Positions 26,625-35,526 of a stretch of DNA of 64,000 nt are shown here, in pieces. The position numbers and the translations under genes were made by a program. A model generated the notes under the pieces. It saw only the letters and a list, made by a program, of their open reading frames with translations, searched no databases and was not told the origin of the DNA. Position 1 is the stretch's first letter. Every line of letters begins with the position of its first letter. Source of the stretch: Pseudonocardia cypriaca (GTDB lineage Bacteria > Actinomycetota > Actinomycetes > Mycobacteriales > Pseudonocardiaceae); the NCBI RefSeq assembly GCF_006717045.1, contig NZ_VFPH01000001.1, positions 682,001-746,000 of the forward strand. Reading direction: 5' to 3'.

Positions 26625-28313
26625 ATGGCGAAGGAACTGCGATTCGGAGAGGAGGGCCGGCGGCTGCTCCAGGCCGGGGTCGACCAGCTGGCCGAAGCCG
26701 TCAAGAGCACGCTCGGGCCCAAGGGCCGCAACGTCATCCTGGAGAAGATCACCGGATCGCCCGAGGTCACGAACGACGGCGTGACGATCGCGCGGGAGAT
26801 CCACCTGCGCGACCCGTTCGAGAACATGGGCGCGCAGCTGGTGAAGGAAGCGGCGGTCAAGACCAACGACACCGTCGGCGACGGCACCACCACGGCGATC
26901 GTGCTCGCCCAGGCGATCGTCCGGCAGGGCATGAAGGCGATCGCGGCGGGCGGCAACCCGGTTCTGGTCAAGCGTGGCATCGACCTCGCGGTGCGGCGCA
27001 TCGTGGAGCACCTGCAGCGGGTGACCCACCCGGTGTCCACCGAGCAGGACTACGCCCGCGTGGCGTCGATCTCCGCCAACGACGACGAGTCGATCGGCAG
27101 CGTCGTCGCGCGGGCCCTGTACACCGTCGGTGACGACGGCGTCGTCACGGTGGAGGACGTCCCGCAGCACGGGGTGAGCGTGGGGTTCGTCGAGGACTTC
27201 GAGTTCGACAACGGCTACGTCACGCCGTACATGGTGACCGACCCGGGCCGGCTCGAGGCGATCGTCGACGACCCGTACCTGCTGTTCACGGCAGAGAAGG
27301 TCAAGGACGTCCAGCAGCTGATGCCGGTGCTCGACAAGATCATGCGCGGCGAGCGGCGCCCGCTCGTGCTCGTGGCCGAGACGGTCGAGGGCACGGCCCT
27401 GCAGATGCTCGTGCACAACCACGTCAACCGCACGTTCCAGGCGGTGGCGATCAGGGCGCCCGGCTTCGGAGAGAAGCGCATCCACCTGCTGGAGGACATG
27501 GCGGCGCTGTGCGGCGGCAAGGTGCACAGCCGCAGTTCCGCGTTCTCGATGGAGCACATGACAACCGAGCACCTCGGGCGGGCCTCGCAGGTGCGCGTCA
27601 CCAGCGAGAACACCACGATCATCGGCGGCGGCGGGGACCGGGAGGCCCTCGAACTACGGCTCACGCAGCTGCGGGCCGAGCTCGCCCGCGCCACGTTCGG
27701 CACCGACGAGGACTTCCTCTCCGAGCGCATCGCGCGGCTCTCGGGCAAGGCCGCGGTGATCGGCGTGGGTGCGCCCACCAACGCGGAGGCCAAGGAGATC
27801 CGCCACCGCGTCGACGACTCCCTGCAGGCCACACGCGCGGCCATCGCAGAGGGCATCGTCGCGGGCGGCGGCGTCGCGCTGCTGCACGCCGAGCCCGCGC
27901 TCGACGACCTGGACGTCGGCGGCGACTACCGGATCGGCGTCGAGATCGTCCGGCAGGCGCTCACCGAGCCGGCGCACCTCATCGCCACGAACGCGGGCTA
28001 CGACGGCGACGACGTCGTCAAGCAGCTCACCGTTCGGGGAGTTGACGACGGGTTCGACGCGTTGGAGGGTCGGTTCGGCGACCTGGTCGAGCTCGGTGTG
28101 ATCGACCCGCTGCGGGTGGTGCGGTCCGCGCTGCAGAACGGCGCATCGGTGGCAGGCCTGATCCTCACCACGAACTCGCTGGTGGCCGAGGAGGTCACGC
28201 CGTGGAACAAGTCGCTCATGACCGAGTTCGGGCCGCTCGACGAGGGCATCCCGCAGCCGTCGCCGGATTCGAGCACCCCGCAGTCCCTCGGCCTAGGCCC
28301 GTCGATCGGTTGA
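26625..28313 (+). CDS. Dedicated GroEL-like chaperonin of the monooxygenase cluster
   Basis: A 562-residue Hsp60. The ATPase motif VGDGTTTA is at about 84-91 and RVDDSLQATRAAIAEGIVAGGG carries the catalytic Asp region. The C-terminus lacks the GGM tail of housekeeping GroELs and ends in a Ser/Pro-rich stretch (PQPSPDSSTPQSLGLGPSIG). There is no groES beside it. In Mycobacterium the matching gene (mimG) is needed for productive folding of the hydroxylase large subunit, so the same role is inferred here. The ribosome binding site is AGGAGG upstream of ATG 26625. Confidence 0.93.
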   Translation: MAKELRFGEEGRRLLQAGVDQLAEAVKSTLGPKGRNVILEKITGSPEVTNDGVTIAREIHLRDPFENMGAQLVKEAAVKTNDTVGDGTTTAIVLAQAIVRQGMKAIAAGGNPVLVKRGIDLAVRRIVEHLQRVTHPVSTEQDYARVASISANDDESIGSVVARALYTVGDDGVVTVEDVPQHGVSVGFVEDFEFDNGYVTPYMVTDPGRLEAIVDDPYLLFTAEKVKDVQQLMPVLDKIMRGERRPLVLVAETVEGTALQMLVHNHVNRTFQAVAIRAPGFGEKRIHLLEDMAALCGGKVHSRSSAFSMEHMTTEHLGRASQVRVTSENTTIIGGGGDREALELRLTQLRAELARATFGTDEDFLSERIARLSGKAAVIGVGAPTNAEAKEIRHRVDDSLQATRAAIAEGIVAGGGVALLHAEPALDDLDVGGDYRIGVEIVRQALTEPAHLIATNAGYDGDDVVKQLTVRGVDDGFDALEGRFGDLVELGVIDPLRVVRSALQNGASVAGLILTTNSLVAEEVTPWNKSLMTEFGPLDEGIPQPSPDSSTPQSLGLGPSIG

Positions 28314-28326
28314 GGAAGGGGACGAG

Positions 28327-29355
28327 ATGAAAGCCGTACGCGTGCACGACTACCACACCGACCCGAAGATCGACGACATCGCCGAGCCGGAGCTGCAGGG
28401 CCCCCTCGACGTGATCGTCAAGGTCGGTGGGGCCGGGGTGTGCCGCACCGACCTGCACATCCTGGAAGGCCAGTGGGCGGCGGCGATGAGCCCGCAGCTG
28501 CCGTACGTGATCGGGCACGAGAACGCCGGCTGGGTGCACGCCGTCGGGGACGGGGTCACCAACGTCGCCGTCGGCGACACGGTGATCCTGCACCCGCAAC
28601 CCAGCTGCGGGCTGTGCCTGGCCTGCCGTCGGGGCAACGACATGCACTGCGCGAACGCGTTCTTCCCCGGGTTGTCGGACAACGACGGCGGGATGGCCGA
28701 GTACCTGCGCACCACCGCCCGGGCCTGCGTGAAGCTGGACCCGTCCACCAACCCGGCCGATGTGGCCGCCCTCGCCGATGCCGGGATCACGGCGTACCAC
28801 GCGGTGCGAAAGGCCGTGCCCGTGCTGTGGCCCGGGACGACCGCGGTGGTGCAGGGGGCGGGCGGGCTCGGACACATCGGGATCCAGTGCCTCGCCGCGT
28901 TGACCGCGACCCGGATCGTGGTGGTCGACAAGAACCCGGCCGCCCTCGAGCTCGCCAAGGAGATCGGGGCGGACGAGACCGTGGTGGCCGACGGCTCCCA
29001 CGTCGACGCCGTGCGGGACCTGACCGGTGGTGAGGGCGCCACGGTGGTGTTCGACTTCGTGGCCGAGCAGGGCGCGGAGAACCAGGCGTGGGCGATGACC
29101 GCGCCGGACGGCTACCAGTACGTGATTGGTTATGGCGGGCAGTTCTCCGCACCGACCCTGGATTTCGTGGCCGGGGAGAAGAACGTGATCGGCAACATCG
29201 TCGGCACCTACACCGATCTGGCCGAACTGATGGTGCTGGCCCAGGCCGGGAAGGTCACCCTCCACACGAAGCAGTACCCGCTCGATGCGGCGCTGGACGC
29301 GTTGCACGACCTCGACGCCGGCCGGGTCCGCGGCCGGGCCATTCTCGTCCCCTGA
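28327..29355 (+). CDS. Zinc-dependent alcohol dehydrogenase (MDR), likely for 2-propanol
   Basis: A 342-residue NAD(P)-dependent medium-chain dehydrogenase. Catalytic zinc ligands are C39 (GVCRTD) and H64-E65 (GHEN). Structural zinc cysteines are C94, C97, C100 and C108. The Rossmann motif is GAGGLGHIG at about 177-185 and the VVVDKN acidic end fits NAD. It lies 13 bp after groEL in the prm operon. In Gordonia prm clusters a secondary alcohol dehydrogenase oxidises 2-propanol to acetone; the same step is inferred here. Confidence 0.93.
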   Translation: MKAVRVHDYHTDPKIDDIAEPELQGPLDVIVKVGGAGVCRTDLHILEGQWAAAMSPQLPYVIGHENAGWVHAVGDGVTNVAVGDTVILHPQPSCGLCLACRRGNDMHCANAFFPGLSDNDGGMAEYLRTTARACVKLDPSTNPADVAALADAGITAYHAVRKAVPVLWPGTTAVVQGAGGLGHIGIQCLAALTATRIVVVDKNPAALELAKEIGADETVVADGSHVDAVRDLTGGEGATVVFDFVAEQGAENQAWAMTAPDGYQYVIGYGGQFSAPTLDFVAGEKNVIGNIVGTYTDLAELMVLAQAGKVTLHTKQYPLDAALDALHDLDAGRVRGRAILVP

Positions 29356-29375
29356 CGCGCAAGGAGACCCACCAC

Positions 29376-30443
29376 ATGTACGAGAAGGACGGCGAGAAGT
29401 ACTTCATCGTCGATTCACACTGCCATTTCTGGGACGCGAGCCGGGAGAACTGGAAGCCGGGCGCCGAGCAGTACGCGAAGGGCTGGATCGACTGCTTCTA
29501 CGGCTACCACCAGCTCGGTCCACCCGAGACCCACTGGGACTACGAGCACTACCTCAAGGTCACGCCCGAGGACTTCGAGCGCGACATGTTCATCGAGGGC
29601 CACGTCGACTACGCGATCTTCCAGTCGACCTACCTCAAGGAGTGGTACACCAACGGCTTCAACACCGCCGAGCGGAACGCGGAGCTGCTCGACCGCTTCG
29701 GTGACCGCCTCATCGTCAACGGGCGCTTCGACCCGCGCGACGGCGACGCCGGGATGAAGGAGCTGGAGGCGGACGCCGAGAAGTACGGCCTGAAAGGCGT
29801 CAAGCTCTACACCGCCGAATGGAACCAGGGGTCGCGCGGCTACAAGCTGACCGACCCGGAGGCATACCGGTTCCTCGCCCGCGCGCAGGAGCTCGGCATC
29901 AAGAACATCCACGTCCACAAGGGCCCGACGATCTGGCCGCTGGACAAGGACGCGTTCGACGTGGCCGACGTCGACCACGCCGCCACCGACTTCCCGGAGC
30001 TGAACTTCGTCGTCGAGCACGTCGGGCTGCCCCGCATCGAGGACTTCTGCTTCATGGCCGTGCAGGAGCCCAACGTCTACGCGGGCCTGTCCGTCGTGAT
30101 CGGTGGCCTGATGCACGCCCGGCCGAAGTTCTTCGCCAAGGTCATGGGCGAGCTGCTGTTCTGGGTCGGCGAGGACAAGATGACCTTCGGCGGCGACTAC
30201 AACATCTGGGTGCCCAAGTGGCAGGTCGAGGGCTTCGTCGACTGGCAGATGCCCGACGACGACGCGTTCACCGACTACCCAAAGCTCACCACCGCCACTA
30301 AGAAGAAGATCCTGGGGTTGAACGCGGCGAAGCTCTACGACATCCCGGTCCCGCCCGAGTGCCAGCTGGAGACATCGGCCGGCACGCAGGACAAGCCGGC
30401 GGAGCAGCTGCTCACCGAGGCCGCGGCGGCCGGCACCCCGTGA
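29376..30443 (+). CDS. Amidohydrolase-2 family metal-dependent hydrolase
   Basis: A 355-residue TIM-barrel hydrolase. The N-terminal metal motif is HCHFWD (H15, H17), followed by IHVHKGP, FVVEHVGLPR and the late Asp in FGGDYNIW. Family members act as hydrolases or decarboxylases on diverse acids. It lies 20 bp after the alcohol dehydrogenase, with AAGGAGA upstream, and is coupled by GTGA to the DUF59 gene, so it belongs to the prm operon. Its substrate there is unknown. Confidence 0.9.
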   Translation: MYEKDGEKYFIVDSHCHFWDASRENWKPGAEQYAKGWIDCFYGYHQLGPPETHWDYEHYLKVTPEDFERDMFIEGHVDYAIFQSTYLKEWYTNGFNTAERNAELLDRFGDRLIVNGRFDPRDGDAGMKELEADAEKYGLKGVKLYTAEWNQGSRGYKLTDPEAYRFLARAQELGIKNIHVHKGPTIWPLDKDAFDVADVDHAATDFPELNFVVEHVGLPRIEDFCFMAVQEPNVYAGLSVVIGGLMHARPKFFAKVMGELLFWVGEDKMTFGGDYNIWVPKWQVEGFVDWQMPDDDAFTDYPKLTTATKKKILGLNAAKLYDIPVPPECQLETSAGTQDKPAEQLLTEAAAAGTP

Positions 30444-31129
30444 CCGCACTCGCCGCCGCGGTGTGGGCGGCGCTGGACACGGTGCACGACCCCGAACTCG
30501 ACCAGCCCGTCACCGAGCTGCAGTTCGTGTCGTCGTGCACCGTGTCCGACGACGGGGTCGCGGCCGTCCGGCTGCGCCTGCCCACGTTCTTCTGCGCACC
30601 CAACTTCGCGTGGCTGATGGTCGCCGACGCCCACGACGCGGTCGCCGCCGTCCCGGGCGTCACGCGGGTGGACATCGCCCTCGACGACCACTTCACCGCG
30701 GTCACCATCAACGAGGGCGTCGCCGCACGGGCCGGGTTCGTGTCCGCGTTCCCGGGGCAGGCCCAGGCCGAGCTGGACGAGCTGCGCGCGGTGTTCCTGC
30801 GCAAGGCCGCCCTGGCCGGTCAGGACCGGATCGCCCGCCCCCTCGTGGACGCCGGCCGCACCCCGGAGGACCTGGCGGCGATGCGGCTCGGCGACGTGCC
30901 GCCGTCGGCCGATCTCGACCGGCTCCGGCAACGCCGCGCCGCGGTCGGCCTGCCCCACGACGGCGACGCGCCGCTGCTGCTGCACCCGGACGGCGCCCCG
31001 GTCACCGCCGAGCAGGTGCCCCTGCACCTGCGCCGCGCCCGGCTCACCCGCGTCGGGATCGAGGCCAACGGCCACACCTGCCGAGACCTGCTCGCCGCCC
31101 GCTACCCGGAGGAGGTGGTCTCGTCGTGA
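30440..31129 (+). CDS. DUF59 (SufT/PaaD/MIP18-like) protein with extra C-terminal domain
   Basis: A 229-residue protein. Residues 1-90 match the DUF59 fold: ALDTVHDPELDQPVTELQF, then a cysteine in LPTFFCAPNFA, then VDIALDDHF. DUF59 proteins help mature iron-sulfur or di-iron proteins. The remaining 140 residues form an unknown Arg/Leu-rich helical domain. The GTG start overlaps the amidohydrolase stop, and the gene is itself coupled to the next small gene. A role in metal-site assembly for the monooxygenase is an inference from family and position. Confidence 0.82.
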   Translation: MTALAAAVWAALDTVHDPELDQPVTELQFVSSCTVSDDGVAAVRLRLPTFFCAPNFAWLMVADAHDAVAAVPGVTRVDIALDDHFTAVTINEGVAARAGFVSAFPGQAQAELDELRAVFLRKAALAGQDRIARPLVDAGRTPEDLAAMRLGDVPPSADLDRLRQRRAAVGLPHDGDAPLLLHPDGAPVTAEQVPLHLRRARLTRVGIEANGHTCRDLLAARYPEEVVSS

Positions 31130-31368
31130 CCACGACCGAGGCGTCCACGCCGACGCTGACGCCGCTGGACCACGTGCGCCGGTACGCGCTCGTCGAGCTG
31201 TTCCTGGTGCGCGTGCTCGACATGGCGCCCGCCGACGCCCGGGCCGAGGCCGACGCCCTGCAGCACGCCGTCTCCGCGCGGCTGCTCGGCCGCATCGACG
31301 CGCTGCTGGGACGGCCGGAGCGCGACCTGTGGGACAACCCGATCCCGCGACCGGACGGATCGCCGTGA
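31126..31368 (+). CDS. Unknown 80-residue prm-operon protein 1
   Basis: A small, soluble, Ala/Leu/Arg-rich helical protein (DHVRRYALVELFLVRVLDMA in the middle) with no recognised domain. The GTG start overlaps the DUF59 stop and its stop overlaps the next GTG, so the frame is fixed by coupling on both sides. It ends WDNPIPRPDGSP. Confidence 0.78.
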   Translation: MTTTEASTPTLTPLDHVRRYALVELFLVRVLDMAPADARAEADALQHAVSARLLGRIDALLGRPERDLWDNPIPRPDGSP

Positions 31369-31610
31369 GTCGCGAGACCTACAACCCGTGGACGGTGGTG
31401 AACGTCGTGTTCGACCACCTCGCGGCCGCGGGGCTGCACCCGGTGCTCGGTGAGACCGGTGACCCAGCGGCGCCTGCGGCAGCGCTGCTGCGGGCACTGG
31501 GCGTCGAGCCGGGGCGGGACGACGAGGGCCCGGCCGCGCCGGCGATCCAGGCCCACCTCGCCGAGCTCCGCGCCCGGATGTTCCCGAACGTCGAGGAGGG
31601 ACGACGGTGA
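31365..31610 (+). CDS. Unknown 81-residue prm-operon protein 2
   Basis: A small protein starting VSRETYNPWTVVNVVFDHLA, with an HPVLGETGDPAAPAAALLRALG middle and an Arg-rich end. No family is recognised. It is joined by 4-base overlaps to the genes on both sides. Its high third-position GC supports real coding. Confidence 0.78.
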   Translation: MSRETYNPWTVVNVVFDHLAAAGLHPVLGETGDPAAPAAALLRALGVEPGRDDEGPAAPAIQAHLAELRARMFPNVEEGRR

Positions 31611-32188
31611 CCGCACCGGCGACGCCGACCACCGTCCGTGCGCTCGACCTGCCGAGCGCTGGGAAGCTCGCCGGCCTGGCCGCCGTCTTCGAGGACCTGC
31701 AGTACGCGCTGCGCTGCTGCGAGCACCTCGTGTCCCGGCTGGGCCGCCGCGAACCGGACCCGGTGCTGGTCGAGGCGCTCTGGACCGGTGCCCTGCTCGC
31801 CTACGTCCGCTGCTTCTCGCCGCGCAGCGCCTTGCTCACGACCACGGACCTCGACGAGCTCGAGGACGGGGCCGAGTTCCGGCGCCTGCACGACGTGCTG
31901 CTGCGGCTGCGCGACCACCTCGCGTCCCGGCACGTGAACCCGCGGGAGGCGTTCACGGTGGGGGCGGCGCAGGCGAACGACGGCACCCCCACCGGGATCG
32001 CGGTCGTGTCCAGCCCACGCCCGCTGGTGGAGGAGCCGACGGTGCGCATGCTCGGGCGGCTCGCCTACCTCCTCGCCGGCCGGGTGGACGCCCGGATGCG
32101 GGAGCAGCAACGCGAGGTGCTCGACGCGGCCGCGGCGTTGTCGCCCGCGGAGCTGGCCACGCTGCCGGTGGTGCACCTGACGAGCTAG
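31607..32188 (+). CDS. Unknown 193-residue prm-operon protein 3
   Basis: The last gene of the coupled run, encoding a helical soluble protein without signal peptide. Two adjacent cysteines (ALRCCEHLVSRLG, about residue 37) and a conserved-looking ALLAYVRCFSPRSALL are the only notable residues. It is not recognised. Its place at the end of a continuous overlap chain from the amidohydrolase argues for a joint function with the DUF59 protein and the two small proteins. Confidence 0.78.
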   Translation: MTAPATPTTVRALDLPSAGKLAGLAAVFEDLQYALRCCEHLVSRLGRREPDPVLVEALWTGALLAYVRCFSPRSALLTTTDLDELEDGAEFRRLHDVLLRLRDHLASRHVNPREAFTVGAAQANDGTPTGIAVVSSPRPLVEEPTVRMLGRLAYLLAGRVDARMREQQREVLDAAAALSPAELATLPVVHLTS

Positions 32189-32645
32189 ACGGGCAGTTCC
32201 GAACCCGACCGGACCCGGCAGGCGGTGGAGCGGCATCCCCATCCGGGTGGGCGTGCACATCATGTGGGGTCGGTGCACGTGTTCGGCGGTGTGCGTCGTG
32301 ACGGGAGGGTGTGCACGGTGGCCGCCGGGACCTTTGTGCGTTCCGCGGAACGCCGCCGTGGTGCCGTCCTGCTCGTGAGCCGTTCCGGTGGGCGCGCCGT
32401 CCCCGGCTCGGGCCTCCTGGCCTCACCGATCCGCCCCAACCCGGCGACCCACCATCACCAGCGAAATCGGGACCTGAGCCGGCGCTCACCCGCGACGAGA
32501 AGCTCGCCACCCTCCCCGGGGCGCCCCGCAGGCGCCGATGAGCCATGCGATTTGCACGGGTGAGCCATGACAGCACGCGGGTGTGGCCCCGCGGCCACTC
32601 GCAGCACGCTCGGAGCCAGAGGTTCCGAGTCGAGGAGTGGTGGCC
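32189..32645. other. Intergenic region at the end of the prm operon
   Basis: No convincing gene is present. It contains a perfect 16-bp palindrome, GCGTTCCGCGGAACGC (32338-32353), and a ribosome binding site for the next gene (GAGGAG near 32632). The palindrome could be a regulator site. Confidence 0.5.
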
Positions 32646-33200
32646 ATGGCAACGACGGTTCAGGTCCGTACCGCCGGCGGGATCCGGCGCTGGTGGCCCG
32701 CGGCGGCCGGCGTCGTGATGGCCGGGTTCGCCGGTCTCGACATCGCCGACGGCGGCGTCGGGCTGGCGCCGGTGCTCGCCGCCTCGGCGGTGATCTACCT
32801 CGGTGCGGCGGCGCTGGGACGCCCAGGGGCGTCGTGGCCGATCTTCCTCGGGGCCTTCCTGGTGCTCGCGCTCGCCGATGATGCGGCTATCTGGGTCCTC
32901 CTCGGCGCGGCTGCGCTGCTCGCCGGGTACGGGCTGCTCCGCGGGGCGGCGCGCCCGGCGAGCGGGCTGCCTTTGCAGGCACTGGGGGTGGCCGGCTTCG
33001 GCCTCGCCGCCGTCGTCGCGCTGGCGGTGAGCCCCGACCTGGGTTCTTACCTGGTGGCGGCCGGGTTGCTCGGCCACGCCGCGTGGGACGTGCACCACCA
33101 CCGCACCGGGCGCGTGGTCGCGCGCTCGCTGGCGGAGTTCTGCGTCGTGCTCGACACGCTGCTGGCGGCGGCCATCGTCGTGGCCACGCTGGTGGGGTGA
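32646..33200 (+). CDS. Unknown six-helix membrane protein
   Basis: A 184-residue very hydrophobic protein with about six membrane helices and a short charged His-rich loop (WDVHHHRTGRVVARS) before the last helix. The family is not recognised. ATG 32646 has GAGGAG 8-9 bases upstream. Its stop overlaps the GTG of the SDR gene. Confidence 0.75.
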   Translation: MATTVQVRTAGGIRRWWPAAAGVVMAGFAGLDIADGGVGLAPVLAASAVIYLGAAALGRPGASWPIFLGAFLVLALADDAAIWVLLGAAALLAGYGLLRGAARPASGLPLQALGVAGFGLAAVVALAVSPDLGSYLVAAGLLGHAAWDVHHHRTGRVVARSLAEFCVVLDTLLAAAIVVATLVG

Positions 33201-33985
33201 ACGGCAGACTCGCCCCCGTGGACCCATCGCTGCCCGCCCTCGACGGCACCGTCGCCCTGGTCACCGGCGGGAGCGGGGGGATCGGCTCCGGCATCGCGCT
33301 GCGGTTCGCGGCGGCCGGAGCCGCCGTCGTGGTGCACCACAACACCGGGGCAACACGGGCACGAGCGGTCGTCGACGAGATCGTCGGCGCGGGCGGGCGG
33401 GCGGTCGCCGCGCAGGCCGACGTCACCGATCCGGCGGCTGCCACCGCGCTCGTCGAGCTCGCCGTCGCGCGGTTCGGCCGCCTGGACTCCGTGGTGGCCG
33501 CGGCAGGCGTGCAGCCCGTCGCGGAGCTGGCCGGGATGACCGTGGCGGGCTGGCGGGAGGTCGTGGACGGCAACGTGACCGGCGCGTTCGCCACCGTGCA
33601 GGCCGCGGCGGCGGCGCTGCGCGGCCGGGGCGGCTCGATCACGCTGGTCGCGTCCGTCGAGGGCACCCGCCCGGCGCGCGGGCACGCCCACTACGCGGCC
33701 GCGAAGGCGGCGACGATCATGCTCGCCCGGGCCGCCGCCCTGGAGTACGGCTGCGACGGCGTGCGGGTCAACTCGGTCTCGCCCGGTCTCGTCGCGCGCG
33801 CGGGGCTGCGCGAGGACTGGCCGGACGGCGTCGACCGGTGGGAGCGAGCGGCGCCCCTGCGCCGGCTGGGCGAGCGGGAGGACGTCGCCGACGCGTGCGT
33901 GTTCCTCGCCTCGCCGATGGCCCGCTGGGTCACCGGGCATGATCTGGTCGTGGACGGCGGAATGTCGGCGGTGCCGGCGTGGTGA
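33197..33985 (+). CDS. Short-chain dehydrogenase/reductase
   Basis: A 262-residue classical SDR with NAD(P) motif TGGSGGIG (about residues 24-31). The catalytic Ser is in TLVASVEGTRP and Tyr-Lys in YAAAK. The cofactor-loop motif is NSVSPGLV, and VVDGGMSAVPAW ends the protein. GTG 33197 overlaps the membrane-protein stop; GTG 33218 is an alternative. The stop overlaps the cupin gene. The substrate is unknown. Confidence 0.9.
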   Translation: MNGRLAPVDPSLPALDGTVALVTGGSGGIGSGIALRFAAAGAAVVVHHNTGATRARAVVDEIVGAGGRAVAAQADVTDPAAATALVELAVARFGRLDSVVAAAGVQPVAELAGMTVAGWREVVDGNVTGAFATVQAAAAALRGRGGSITLVASVEGTRPARGHAHYAAAKAATIMLARAAALEYGCDGVRVNSVSPGLVARAGLREDWPDGVDRWERAAPLRRLGEREDVADACVFLASPMARWVTGHDLVVDGGMSAVPAW

Positions 33986-34428
33986 GCGAGGGCGAGCGGG
34001 TGGCGGAGATCCTCGGGCTCGAGCCGCTGCCGGGCGAGGGCGGCCTGTTCCGCCGCACGCACATCGACGCGCACTCGTCGGCGATCTACTTCCTGCTGAT
34101 CGCGCCGGACTTCTCGGCGATGCACCGGCTCACGAACACCGAGACCTACCACTGGTACGCGGGCTCCCCGCTGCGCATGCTGCTTCTCGGCGGGGCCGCG
34201 GACGTGTCCGAGCCGGTGCTCGGCCCGGACCTCGCGGCTGGGGAACGGCCTCAGATCGTGGTGCCCGCCGGCACCTGGCAGGGGTCCAGCTCCGCGGGCG
34301 GCTGGTCGCTCGTCGGCACGACGACGGCCCCGCCCTTCGACTGGGACGGGTTCGAGCTGGGTGAGCGGGCCGCGCTCGTCGCCGGCTACCCGGAGGCCGC
34401 CCACCGGATCACCGCACTCACGCGCTGA
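33982..34428 (+). CDS. DUF985 (cupin_5) protein
   Basis: A 148-residue cupin with the family pattern: LEPLPGEGGLFRRTH at the start, IYFLLIAPDFSAMHRL, ETYHWYAGSPLRMLLL, and VVPAGTWQGSS. The His residues would form the metal or sugar-binding pocket. The function of the family is unsettled (an epimerase-like role has been proposed). It is coupled to the SDR by GTGA and followed by a small hairpin. Confidence 0.85.
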   Translation: MSEGERVAEILGLEPLPGEGGLFRRTHIDAHSSAIYFLLIAPDFSAMHRLTNTETYHWYAGSPLRMLLLGGAADVSEPVLGPDLAAGERPQIVVPAGTWQGSSSAGGWSLVGTTTAPPFDWDGFELGERAALVAGYPEAAHRITALTR

Positions 34429-34438
34429 CCTCGCGATG

Positions 34439-34462
34439 GCCGTTCTGTTCAAGAAGAACGGC
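34439..34462 (+). terminator. Hairpin after the cupin gene
   Basis: GCCGTTCT / AGAACGGC form an 8-bp stem with an 8-nt loop, 10 bp after the cupin stop. It is a modest intrinsic-terminator candidate. Confidence 0.45.
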
Positions 34463-34525
34463 AGCGGAGCAGATCAGGCTGTGGGCCGGACGCAGTCGGA
34501 CCTGATCCGAGAAGGAGATCCGCGA

Positions 34526-35476
34526 GTGATACTCGTTACCGGCGGCCTGGGTTCGATCGGGTCGCACACCGCACGGGCACTGCTCGACCTGGGCGAGTCG
34601 GTGGTGCTGACCGCGCACCGGTCCACCCGGCTGCCCGAGTTCCTCGCCGAGGAGCCCGCCGGCCGGGTCGTGGTCGAGCCGCTGGACACCACGGACGAGG
34701 CGGCCTTCCTCGACATCGGCAAGCGGCACGAGATCACCGGCATCGTGCACCTCGCGGCGGCCCGCTACGACCTGCCCGACCCGGTCGAGTACCTGCGCGC
34801 CGACGCGCTCGGCCTGCTCAACGCGCTGAAGGCGGCCACCGTGTGGGGTGTGCGGCGGTTCTCCGTCGCCAGCTCCATCGCGGTGTACCTGGGGGTGGAC
34901 CAGGTCCCGTTGCAGGAGGACGCCCCGCTGCCGGTGGTGGCGGCGCACCAGATCCCGGTGTTCAAGAAGACCGCTGAGCTGTTCGCATCGCTGGCGGGCG
35001 ACAGCGGCGGGTTCGACACCGTCAGCCTGCGGATCGGCACCATCTGGGGTCCCCTGGGCGTGCCGGACAACCCGTTCACCCCCGTTCCCCGCCTGGTCAG
35101 CGCCGCGGCGTGGGGCGAGGACCCCGATCTCACGCCGCCCCGTCCCGCCGCGTACGCCGAGGACGGCACGGACCTGTGCTACGTCAAGGACTGCGGCCGG
35201 GCCATCGCGCTGCTCATGTCCGCGGAACGGCTGAACCACCGCGTCTACAACGTCTCCAGCGGACGGCTGGTGCGCTACCGCGAGGTCGTCGACGCGGTCA
35301 ACGCAGCTGTTCCGGGCGCGAACATCGCCCTTCCCGAAGGGCGCAACCCCGACCGGCCGCCGGACACCTACCTCGACATCACCCGGCTCCGGGCCGACAC
35401 CGGGTTCGAGCCCGAGTACGACGTCGAGCGCGCCGTCCCGGACTACGTCGACTGGCTGCGGGCGCACGAGATCTAG
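34526..35476 (+). CDS. NAD-dependent epimerase/dehydratase-like protein with altered active site
   Basis: A 316-residue extended SDR with the N-terminal Rossmann motif VTGGLGSIGSHTAR. The catalytic Ser region is present (SVASSIAVYLG). At the expected YxxxK the sequence is IPVFKKTAE, so the Tyr appears to be Ile. It may be catalytically altered or bind nucleotide without epimerising. GTG 34526 is chosen for its GAAGGAG site; longer in-frame starts lie upstream. Confidence 0.85.
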   Translation: MILVTGGLGSIGSHTARALLDLGESVVLTAHRSTRLPEFLAEEPAGRVVVEPLDTTDEAAFLDIGKRHEITGIVHLAAARYDLPDPVEYLRADALGLLNALKAATVWGVRRFSVASSIAVYLGVDQVPLQEDAPLPVVAAHQIPVFKKTAELFASLAGDSGGFDTVSLRIGTIWGPLGVPDNPFTPVPRLVSAAAWGEDPDLTPPRPAAYAEDGTDLCYVKDCGRAIALLMSAERLNHRVYNVSSGRLVRYREVVDAVNAAVPGANIALPEGRNPDRPPDTYLDITRLRADTGFEPEYDVERAVPDYVDWLRAHEI

Positions 35477-35526
35477 GCAAGGGGCCACTGTTCGGGGATT
35501 GGCCGTGGCGGCACGGCGGGCGGCGG

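Noticed and set aside
32225..32563. A 112-codon frame between the prm operon and the next membrane-protein gene
   Set aside because: No ribosome binding site, irregular codon positions and no domain.
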